Of a stretch of DNA of 64,000 nt, positions 11,297-23,200 are shown piece by piece. The DNA comes from Aedes albopictus. Lineage: Eukaryota; Arthropoda; Insecta; Diptera; Culicidae. The notes under the pieces were generated by a model, which was not told where the DNA came from, made no database searches, and worked only from the letters and a program-made list of their open reading frames with translations. How positions within the stretch are numbered: position 1 is the stretch's first letter; the number at the start of each line of letters is the position of its first letter. The stretch covers positions 340,618,505 to 340,682,504 of the forward strand of contig NC_085137.1 of the NCBI RefSeq assembly GCF_035046485.1, read 5' to 3'. Made by a program: the position numbers and the translations under genes.

Positions 11297-14200
11297 ATGA
11301 AAAACATGGATGCGGTTCTGCTGGAACGTGAGCGGGTCCTGTTCCGGATGAATGAGGAAATCAACGCCAAATCGCGTGGATTTTTCGAACTCAACGAAAA
11401 TGCCAGTTGGATGAGCACCAAGAGACGAATGAAGAACAACATCAGGAAGCTGAGCAATCCGCAGTCGATCCTGTCGGATTCGTCGACGACTGGTTCCAGT
11501 GATGGGGGCAATAACAAGGAAAACGATTGCGACCAGACAAGTCCTTCGGATGCGGAAACTGAATTCAATGATAGCGCGACACAATGCACAGAAGAAAAGT
11601 CGTTGGACAGCGAAAAAGATTGCGGTTCGTCAGTAGATTTTCCGAAGGATGAGCTACAGCTCGTGAAGCCAAGTGAGAAAAAGATAAATAATAAAGCCGT
11701 TGCCAAGCAGGGTTTGGCGGTTTCGGCCGGTGCGAAGAATGTGAACAAGAATATGGCCGATGTAGTACCGAAAGTGCTGGAAAAAAAGAACATCAGTTCG
11801 GAAGGGTTGATTAAGTATGGTTTTCTGGAAGGGGTAGGGTACGTTGGTTGAAAACTCAATTTTGTTTCTTCGTAGGTTTCTAAAGTCAAAGGTTGCAATC
11901 GTACAAACTGAGCTGGAATCCGTGCAGAAACAGAACGAAGCGAACGTTAAAGATTTAAATTTGGCGCTTGATCGGTTGAAACAGTTGGAAAACTTTAAAG
12001 AGCAACTGTTGACGAAAAACGCTGCCCTGGAGCGCACGGTTAAGAAATTCGAAGAGCGCAATTTAGAGTTGGACAAGCAAGTGAAGGTAAGGAAAATCGC
12101 TAAAAGCGTGAGTGTTCATTGTTCAAGTATGACAATAGGCTCCTAAAGCCCTATCGGGATTCTTGTTTTAAACCACCATATATGGTTCAAGAGTACATAT
12201 TTACTCAATTTTTGACGTTTTTATTAACCGTAGTTGAAAATATATAATTTTTTTTTTTTTTAGCCTTTTGTCTCGTCCCTAGCAGTGTTGGTAAAAACTC
12301 AAATTCTCAAATCTCATGGTTGAGTTGTTTCACGCGCGATTCTTGACTCGCCAAACTTAACGCCGAAACAATCATGCATGAGTTGACTCATGATTTCACT
12401 CATTGCTTTATTTCTTGATGTTCTTGATATTTACATCAAAGTTTTTATGATTGTATGATAGAATAGAAGTAAATCTAGCGTACAACAACATTAAATGCCG
12501 TTTAAATTGATTTGAATTCGTTTTACAAGCAAACGAGATTTCGACGCTTGACTCGTGAGAGCGAGATTTTGCATGAAATTCTCGCGCGTGAGAAAACGAT
12601 TCAGAATCGCGTGCGAGTTTGCTCGCGCAGGAGCGGTTCATGAGTGCGCTTTGAGTGTGAGTTTACCAACACTGGTCCCTAGCTTATAACACATACTTTG
12701 AGTGATTTTTTTTCACCGTGTATGTCAGATAGGAACATTTTTGAAATCCCAGTGCGAAAAATGTCGAGCTCAGTCACACAAGGTTGACCTCAAATGTCAA
12801 AGTAGAACTATTTACCATTTTACTTATTTCAAATTTTCTCATTATTTCTTTGTTTTTCAAGTTCGAGTAAAGTACAATTCCGATTAGAATACCATGCTTG
12901 ATCGTATTATTCAATATAAGCGAGATTTCGTCTTTAATTTTAGGACCCTATTGTAGTGTATAGGTAGTATGGGGAAATTGAAATTTGGTACGTTCTTTTA
13001 TGGGAAAACGTGCTGTTTCGCATTTTCTCAGCTTATATCCAATGGCTTATCTACCTTCTGGATGCTGGGTTTACCGTAAACGGTTCTGTAACACTAGCCC
13101 GAATGACAATAGCCCAAAAGTCACTTATCCGAATGTCAGTAGCCCGATTGTCACAAGCTTGAATGCAAGATAAGCCCGAATACTATAAAACGCATTTTGG
13201 GGGAAACTGATCAATAATTACATCAGAGATTTTTCCCTCTTTCTGATATCGGCTATTCTGTCAAAATGTATTGCCGCAAATCTTATTAGCATATTGATAG
13301 GTGCCATAATTAATTTACATTTTCGGTAGCGGTTTCTCCTTGTTTGAACAAACGCTGTTCTTTCGTATTTTATAGTTACCAATAAAGTTGTAAGCGAGCT
13401 TATAAGATTCGGGCTTGAGGTATTCGGGTTAGTGATATTCGGTCTAACGGTCATTCACGCTACGTTCGGGCTTGTGTTATGGTCCACCTGTTACTGCCGA
13501 CATCGCTCAAACGTCAACACCGCTCAAACGTCAAATTTCGTGTGGGAGTAAGCAGGCCAGCACAAATTCGTGCAGTGGACCATAGTCTATTTTACGAAAC
13601 GACAACAGTGTTGATATTGATATTAGCACTCACGGGCTTGGGCGCAACCTCCTGTCAAATGTTCATTCATGAAATGAGCGATCAGCTGATCCGAAACGTC
13701 TCGTAAAATGGCTCATAGAATCGCCGTAAGCTGCAGCGAGCTCGTGGTACACGGAGCCGCCAAACTACCCAAATTTGAGTTCTTTGGACGCAACCCCATT
13801 AGTTTGACCCAATAACTCAAATTTGAGTAAATCGATTAAACCCACACTAGGTAGTTTGCCTTTAACTCCAGCAAAAAACATACTCAAGAGTAGGTAAATT
13901 CAACACAAACGTGAGTTTTTTCAACCCAATTTTGACAAAAACGGCTTTTACCCAAAATTGGCTTATTGGGCCAAAGTACCCCCGGTGGGTCGATGCAGCT
14001 CGCTTTGTTTTTGACAACATCGGTGGGGGAGAAAGAGAAAACAACCTAATTTTGGGTTGAAAGTTTAATCGATATACAGTCGAGACTCTTATAAGATCAC
14101 TGGTCGGGGGGCGCAATAGGAATCCGCTTAATAGGAGACTAAGAGCTTATGGAATTTCGGCATTTTGGGGGTGTGGCCTATTATCTCGGGTGTGTTAAGA

Positions 14201-17200
14201 ATTAACGCAATACTTTCTTCGGCAAAGTTTTAGGGCTTGATAAGATCTACCATTTAGAACTTTGGTTCATACGATTAGTTGGCAATTTGGCCGCTGGAGG
14301 GACCATCAACAATTTGATGCTAAATTGCACTACGGGAACCATATCAGGTTGTCAAGCAAACGTTACGATATGCGACAGGTCAAGTCCCTGATAATTTGGA
14401 AGGATAGTGTCTTCGGGAAAGTTGTTGGGTACGCCAATAACTTACTGACGATGAGTTGCGAAGTTCGAAATTCCTCCACTGGGCGGCGCTAGTGAGCAAG
14501 TAAAATTTCAAAACCTCATATCTCAGAATCCCGATAACTTAGGAAAATGGTGTCTTCGGCAAAGTTGATCAGTATGACATGAACTTACATAAAAATAAAC
14601 ACTTGTTTCGCAATTCTGCCACTAGGCGGCGCTAATGAACATGCAAATTTTAGAAATCTCATAGCTCAGAATCCTGATAACTTAGAAAGTTGGTGTCTTC
14701 GGCAAAATTGATCAGAATGACATAAACTTACATAAAAATAAACACTTGTTTCAAAATTCTGCCACTAGGAGGCGCTAGAAATCTCATAGCTCAGAATTCT
14801 GATAACTTAGGAAGTTGGTGTTTTCGGCAAAGTTGATCAGTATGACATAAACTTACATAAAAATAAACATTTGTTTCGCAATTCTGCCACTAGGCGGCGT
14901 TTACCGGGTTTTTTCGTCTTTTTTCGACTTTTTTGGCAATTTTTCGGCTTTGCATGTTCACTAACGCCGCCTAGTGCCAGAATTGCGAAACAGTTGTTTA
15001 TTTTTATGTAAGTTTATGTCATTGTGATCAACTTTGCCAAAGACACCATCTTTCTAAGTTATCGGGGGAAGCGACACTAGTTTTGCTGAGCCGAAAAACC
15101 GCCAAAAAAAATCGAAAAACGACGAAATAACGCGGTAAACTCCGCCTAGTGGCAGAATTGCGAAACAAATGTTTATTTTTATGTAAGTTTATGTCATACT
15201 GACCAACTTTGCCGAAAACACCAACTTCCTAAATTATCAGGATTCTGAGCTATGAGATTTTTAAAATTTGAAAGTTCACTAGCGCCTCCTAGTGGCAGAA
15301 TTTTGAACCAAGTGTTTATTTTTATGTAAGTTCTTGTCATTCTGATCAACTTTTCCAAAGACATCAACTTTCTAAGGTATCGGGGGGAGCGACACTAGTT
15401 TTGCCAAGCCGAAAAACAGCCAAAAATATCGAAAAAAGACGAAAAAACCCGGTAAACGCCGCCTAGTGGCAGAATTGAGAAACAAGTGTTTATTTTTATG
15501 TAAGTTTATGTTATATTGATCAACATTGCCGAAGACACCAACTTTCTAAGTTATCAGGATTCTGAGCTCTGAGATTTCTAAAATTTGTATGTTTACTAGC
15601 GCCGCCTAGTGGCAGAATTGCGAAACAAATGTTTATTTTTATGTAAGTTTATGTCATACTGACCAACTTTGCCGAAAACACCAACTTCCTAAATTATCAG
15701 GATTCTGAGCTATGAGATTTCTAAAATTTGAAAGTTCACTAGCGCCTCCTAGTGGCAGAATTTTGAACCAAGTGTTTATTTTTATGTAAGTTCTTGTCAT
15801 TATGATCAACTTTTCCGAAGACATCAACTTTCTAAGTTATCGGGGGGAGCGACACTAGTTTTGCCAAGCCGAAAAACAGCCAAAAATATCGAGAAAAGAC
15901 GAAAAAACCCGGTAAACGCCGCCTAGTGGCAGAATTGCGAAACAAGTGTTTATTTTTATGTAAGTTTATGTTATACTGATCAACTTTGCCGAAGACACCA
16001 ACTTTCTAAGTTATCAGGATTCTGAGCTATGAGATTTCTAAAATTTGCATGTTCACTAGCACCGCCTAGTGGCAGAATTGCGAAACAAGTGTTTATTTTT
16101 ATGTAAGTTCATGTCACACTGATCAACTTTGCCGAAGACACCATCTTCCTAAGTTATCGGGATTCTGAGATATGAGGTTTTGAAATTTTACTTGCTCACT
16201 AGCGCCGCCCAGTGGAGGAATTTCGAACTTCGCAACTCATCGTCAGTAAGTTATTGGCGTACCCAACAACTTTCCCGAAGACACTATCCTTCCAAATTAT
16301 CAGGGTCTTGAGCTGTCGCATATCGTAACGTTTGCTTAACAACCTGATATGGTTCCCGTAGTGCAATTTAGCATCAAATTGTTGCTGGTCCCTCTAGCGG
16401 CCAAATCGCCAACTAATCATATGAACCAAAGTTCTAAATGGTAGATATTATCAAGCCCCAAAACTTTGCCGAAGAAAGTATTGCGTTAACTCTTAACACA
16501 CCCGAGATAATAGACCACACCCCCAAAATGCCGAAATCCCATAAGCTCTTAGTCTCCTATAACGCTCACCCCTGTCTAGTAGGAGTTCGTTTAATAGGAG
16601 TCCGTTTAATAGGAATTCGTTTAGTAAGAGACTCGACTGTACTTAGTTTTGAGTAAAATAAACCCAAAAAATAGGTATTTTTAGTTCTCCGTGTACATTC
16701 TTCTCCACCATACACCATTCTTCTGCACATCGCCGAAGATCGTGCTTAGCACGCGTCGCTCGAAAATTCCGAGTGCTTGCAGGTTCTATTCGAGCATAGT
16801 CCATATCCCTTCCGTGATGAACCAGCACAATAATTGTGCTGTTGAGCAGTAACAGGTTTGCATTTTTTTTCACCTGTTTAGACTTTGTTTTAAGTGATGT
16901 AAACTGTTTCAATAATTCAGTCATTACTTGTACTTGTATGTGTGTAAATAAACTTTTGTTTACGTTGCCTGTGAGATTTACCACAACAAGGTAAACAAAA
17001 AGTGGACAAAACCCGTAAAACATGGAAAAGATTTATGTATCGCATATTTTTTATTGCCGATTTATAAAGGCTGTCACAGCTAGAAATCGAAAGATAAAGA
17101 GTTGTTCTTTCAAATGAGGAAAAATAATTGTTGGTTTGTTGGGAATTCTAAGAGTTCTGGAGATCCAAAGTTGAGCCATTTGTATGAAGATTTCACTTTT

Positions 17201-20200
17201 TTGCGCTTCGTCACGAAAGAGATATCTCGTGTCCGTAGAGGACCACCACCGGTCTTATTAGCGTTTTGTGCATGGTATATTGGGTGCGTGGGTGAAGCTT
17301 TTTTGAGCTGAGCTTCTTCTGAAGCCCGTAGTAGACACGATTTCCACTAATGATGCACCTTCGAATTTCACGGCTGACATTGTTGTCAGCCGTCAGTAAG
17401 GATCCAAAGTAAACATATTCCTCCACCACCCCAAAGATATCATAGTCTATTGTGACATTACTCCTATACGGACCCGGTTGTGTTAAGCTCTGCCTGCCAG
17501 CATATAGGGTAAGAAATCAAACTTTGAACTAGTCAAACTGTAATCTTAATGTGAACCATTTTGAAATTAATTAAAACGACTTACTTTTTAAATAAATAAT
17601 GTCCCGAAAAAGATGTTAAACAGCTTTCCGTAATATAACCTGATAACATGGACTTTAAAAACATTGAAAAACGCGTTTTTGTCATGGAAAACAGGCAATT
17701 GAAAAATCACTGTGATTTCACCCATTTCCCCCAAGAGAAAGCACATTTTCGGTGCACTCGTACAGCTCATGCATTATATCACACGCAATATGTTAACACG
17801 TCAAATGAAAGCTTATTTATCGTAGAATCGACCAACCAAATAATATCCCGCTTTATTTGTCATAAAATTATCAAATTTAAGTGATTCTTACTTGGAGAAT
17901 GTTATCTTAAGTTGAACCATTTGTAATCTAAATTTGAACTAGTAAACGGTGGTGAGCTTCTAGTGTTGGCCTGTAGATTGCGCTAGTGGTTGCTTTGTTT
18001 ACTCTTGGGAGATGAAAAAATCCAAATTTAGTTTCCAAATTCCTAAAGAATTCCGAACATTCTGAGTTGAAATTCCACTGCCTAATGAAAAATAGGTATG
18101 AGAATTAGCAGATTCATGTGATTTTTCATTGTTTAGCATGGAATTGGCTGTTTTGTGAGTTGCTCGAGCTGCTGCCGCCAGTAGTTCAAATTAAGATTAA
18201 AATTGGTTCAAATTATGATAACCATGGTTCAAATTAAGATTAAAATCATTGTTGATGAAAAATCAAATATTTCAATGAAATTCGGTGCAAATACAAACTT
18301 TTTACCATTTAACAGAAAGCTTATACCCGTGGCTTTCATGTGCATATGATTTTGCCGTAGTAAATTATTCTCATGTGGGAGAAAAAATCACTTAAAATTT
18401 GCACTGCTTCAGAAAGCCGCAATTTGGTTCAAATTTTGATTACCTACCCTACCTTGTTTTTGACACATTCACCAATAGTCCGACCTTTGCTGCTTTGCGT
18501 TTCAAACGGGTGTACAGAGCTGTCAGCGTTGTCGCTTCGAAGTCGATGAATAGGCGATGCGTTGGGACCTGGTATTCACGGCATTTTTGGAGGATTTGCC
18601 GTACGGTGAACATCTGGTCCGTTGGCGACCGGCCGTTGATGAAACCGGCTTGACAACTTCCCACGAACTCATTCGTTTTAAGTGACGTGTTCTCAGCATT
18701 CAACATGGTGATCGCTTTGAAGTTCTCACATTCCAATTGATCTTGTAAATGGGGCACACCTTCCACTCCTACGGTAGCTGTTCGGTTTCCCAGATCCTGA
18801 CTACAAACCGATGCAGACAGGTGGCCAACTTTTCAGGGCCCATCTTGATGAGTTCAGCTGCGATACAATCCTTCCCAACTGATTTGTGGGTTTTGAGCTG
18901 GCGAATGGCACCTTTAACTTCCCTCAGCGTGGGAGTTGGTTTATTTCCGTCCTCTGCTGCATTAGCGTAGTCGTTCCCTTCATTGTCGACTACTCCGGTA
19001 CCTACGATCTCGAAGCCATTCAGATGCTCATCGAAGTGCTGCTTTCACCATTCACCCCCCTCCGTCGAGAGGCCCCATCCTTATCCATGCATATTTTGGC
19101 ACGCGGAATGAAGCCATCGTTGGATGCGTTGAGCTTTTGATAAACCTCTGGTAAAACTCTTTTGCCCTCGAAAGAGGGGGGTCTGCTGTTTCCGCTCCTG
19201 TTTAAATGTTCCACGTTCTGTCTGGTTCCTTGCTGCAGCATTACCGCCCGCGCAGCGTTCTTCTCCTTCAAAACCACTCTGCACTCTTTGTCGAATTATT
19301 CGTTCCGTCGATTCCGTTCCACGTACTCGATGGTGCTCTCGGCTGCGTCGTTTATTGCTGCTTTTAACTGTTCTCCACCAGTCCTCTGAAGGGGCCACAT
19401 CGAGCCCGCTCTCGTCTGGCAACGCTTTCTCGAGAATCTGCGCGTATGCTGAGGCGATATCCCGTTGCTTAATCCGCTATAAGTGTAGGGGAGACTGGGG
19501 AGACTTGATCCCTTTTTCTTAATTTGCCTGTAACTTTAAGAAAAAAACACAAAACTAGATCCATTTTTCATACAGAATGGTAGTTCAACATCTATTGCAA
19601 GTTTATACACAACAGAAGGATCTTAAATTATTGTTAAAGTTTTCAAAACTGTGTTTTTATGGAGGCATGTTTTATGATGTATTTTTCAAAAATGGGTCAA
19701 AATTGATCCCCTTTTGAGCACATGGTTAATTTAAAGGGAAAATAACTCCAGAATCTTCCTATTCATTTTCTTTTCAAGTTTTCTTGCATTTTTGACGCAT
19801 ACGGTGTATTTGAAATTATAAGATTTCCTTAAATTGTTAAGGATATACCGTATCTTGAAAATGGGGAGACTTGATCCCCCTTTCCATGGTTTGTACTAAA
19901 ATAATAATTATCTGACAGATTTTATCATTGAATATACTAGAATTCCGAGTAAATAGAGGCTTCCAAATAGAATTTTATTTTTCACATGTATAATGTGTGT
20001 GTAATCCTCGAGGGATCAAGTCTCCCCATGTCACTGTTGTATACACTAAGCTACATTAATTGAAATATTAATATAACAGCCTTATTTGGATAAATACGTT
20101 TGATAGTACTTCATTTGTACTGTGTGCTGTGAATTTTTGACACGATTTGGTTCAATTTTCACAAAGTTATTGAGATTTTTCGGAATCGCCTAAAAGATTT

Positions 20201-23200
20201 CTGAAAGACTGAAAACAAACCATCAGCCATTAAAAATAATGCAATACACAATTAAAATCAATTGTAGCCAAAACATTGTCGTCTGTCCAGATGTCGTTTT
20301 GGAAAAAATATGCTAGAAGAAAACTGTTTTTGATTCCGAGAAAATATGGGGGGAACAAGTCTCCCCAGGGATCAAGTCTCCTCAGTCTCCCCTACAGTGG
20401 CAGTCGCCGTACATTGTTGATGATGGAAAGTTCTGAGCGCGGTTGACCCATCACCAGGCATGCCACGATAGATCCTGACCAGTAGTAAGGTGATACAGCT
20501 GTCAAACTCGGTACATCGCCGCTCTAACCATCATCGTTTTTGGTACGGCGCGTTTTGGTACACATTTTCTGGTCGGTTTACCCTAACTTGCTCCTGATTT
20601 TCGGGTGTGTGACTCGTGTGTTGCTAGTGCTTATTTTGGAAATTACACATTTCAACCAAATTTGTTGTTTCTGATGATTGTTTCCCATTGTTTACCACTT
20701 TGCACGATATTATATGTAGCAGCGAAGCAGTGTCGATGTTTCAAGAGCATTTTGCCACAAAAAAAACATTGGACACCATGTTGAATCTAATGCTAGGATG
20801 CTGATTCTGGCCCTTCCTCATCCCCCTGATCCTGACATAGGTAATGTCAGAGAAAGGCCGTCCGTCAATCAGAACGTATTCGATTTCCGATTCCACTTTC
20901 TGTGGTGACCTCCAGGTTCAACCGACTCTCCAGGTCTCGATATTAAACGGGCCATCGACATAGAGAGAGAGAGAGATCGAATTAAAGAACCAATTTTAAA
21001 TGCACACTCAATTGAAAAACCTCCGTTACTTCACGCAACCTGAGATTGGCAGATTATAATACAATTGGGTATGAAACATATACAAATATTGTATTAGGGC
21101 CTTGCAAATACAAAAATTGGTAGGTGGCAGTATACCAAAAATTGTATTGGCTTCCTAGAACCTGGAAAAGGAAAATTTCGCATGTGTGCGTGTGCTCTGT
21201 CGCACTGGTTTCTCATTATTTGTTCTATTTTTAGACTGATCATGGCAGCAGCGGCGGCATCAAATCAGGCCAAACATGTCTAAAGGTCCTATCTGCAGAA
21301 GAGAGGCTCTCTTTGGTTTCCCTCTCTTTCGTTATTATTTCAGCTGTTTAATTGTATTATGATTGTCTCCTTGCATTGAACGATAGTAAAAACGATCGTC
21401 TTTTGATTTGTACTACACTCAGCGAAAAAAACTAGCGAAATTCATCGAAATACCTTATGAAAATTTGCTATAACTAATTCTTATGGATGGCATAAGAATG
21501 CCTTATGAAAAATGATCGTGCTTGCTATGACAAAATTCATAAGATAGACTCATGAAAATAACAAAAAAATCTTAAAATGATGCAGACTGGATTCGATCCA
21601 TGAACGTCGGGATCACCGAGCCCGTGTTTTATCCACACGGCTACCGACGCTTGAGAAAACCATGTTGCTAAACATGAATAAAAGCCAAGCTGTGAGACGA
21701 TTTTACGTCATAGAGTGACCTTATGAAATTCATCCGAATCATTATGAATTATTTAAAGGCCATTTCATAAGTTGGGCCTTATGGAAATCTTAAGGTTATA
21801 TGGCTGAGTGTCCAAAAATAGTTGAAAAGTATACCATTACATTGCAATAATTGAAAGAGAAAGTGAACAAAGAGAGCCTCTCAAATGCAGATAGGACCTA
21901 TTGAAATGTTTGGCCTGAAATACCAATACATGTTTAAAAGGAAATAGGGTATGTATGCCATCAGTAATCTCATGCTCCCATTTTCATCCTATTCGAAAAC
22001 AAGCGATTACGGCACCGATTGACTCCGTTCTTTTTGTTTTCATGGGTGCTCACTTCTAACAAAAAATACAAAAATATGAAACAAAACAAACAGCGCTTCA
22101 ATCCTTTGTTTTTCGTGGGATGAAAATGGGAGCCACATGCTTAATAAGGGAACCAATACCCTACGGGCGGTGGCGGGAATCGAACCGAGACACTATCATG
22201 GTGATACACAGTATCCTGCGCTCTAGCCAGCACGGCTATAACTGCACATGAACAGATAAGAGGCTGAAAGCCATCATCATCAACACAAACGTGGCTTGGT
22301 GATGGAAGTGATACAGCCGCCACACTGCACAATGGGTCCAGAGCCGTATTTGCAAAGACAAAACTGTTTAAACTTCAGCTTTAAGTTTTTAGACACTTAT
22401 TGTGTTTTAGAAAGTTTATTTTCAATTGTTGACCCTATTCCCTATTATTGTTATGTTAGGGTGGTTCATCTGGTTAAACTGATTCAAAAATCTGCTTTCT
22501 AATAATTTTATTTGCGATGTCATGATGGATGGTGATGGATCGTTTAATTAGAAATTCCACCAATAAACGGCAAATTCTAAATTTCATATACCGTATTACC
22601 CCGCTAATACGACACCGACTGTTGTCGAATAACCGGGGTAAACTTTTAATTCGACAAACTGGTCACCCTACACCACGTTGCTCATTGAAATTTGGCAACT
22701 CTATTTTTGTTTTTGTTTTGATTTCCGGATTTGTTATGAAACATGATTTCAACAGATATTGCGGTGGTGCGAATGAAAAGCTCGTTCTTATTACGATTGT
22801 TGCCATCCTCAGTCGATTCCGGTTGATCTTCAGGCGGTTTGAGCGTCAAATAGCACCAAAACTGAACTTCTGGAATTAGCGTCTGCAAGAGGAGCTGCTG
22901 CGGGTGCGAGTATAAGCGCAATATTAAACTGTTTTGCATTTACAGTGTACATCGCTGTGACATTCCAACACTTTTTTATTCGACATGTGTCGACTAAGCG
23001 GGGTACGAATTAAAAAAGTGTCGAATTACAACGTGTCGAACCAGCGGGGTAAGACGGTATCGTTGCACTCGACTAAAATATGACCAAAGGCTAAAAAGTT
23101 GCAATTTATTGAAAACTTTTCGAAAAGTTCTAATGATTCGAATGTTTTATCCAAGGGCTGAAAGTCTCTTGAATAAAGACAAATCAATCAAATCAATCGA

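Larger units (their letters stand above)
13748..16695. mobile_element. Outer MITE (TACACGGAG termini) split by a 2.56-kb insertion
   Basis: TACACGGAG at 13748 and its complement CTCCGTGTA at 16687-16695 bound short arms (13748-14076 and 16640-16695) that share CCCAAATTTGAG / ACTCAAA motifs. The inner element at 14077-16639 sits in it at a TA. The outer target duplication is probably TA, which is contained in the terminal motif. Confidence 0.6.

Noticed and set aside
11221..11898. 225-codon minus-strand frame opposite TEX9 exon 1
   Set aside because: Antisense shadow of a real exon; the plus-strand frame joins perfectly to later exons and matches a known family.
22162..22250. Functional tRNA gene
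   Set aside because: Box A and box B are present but no acceptor stem forms and there is no Pol III terminator in the right place; treated as SINE-like.
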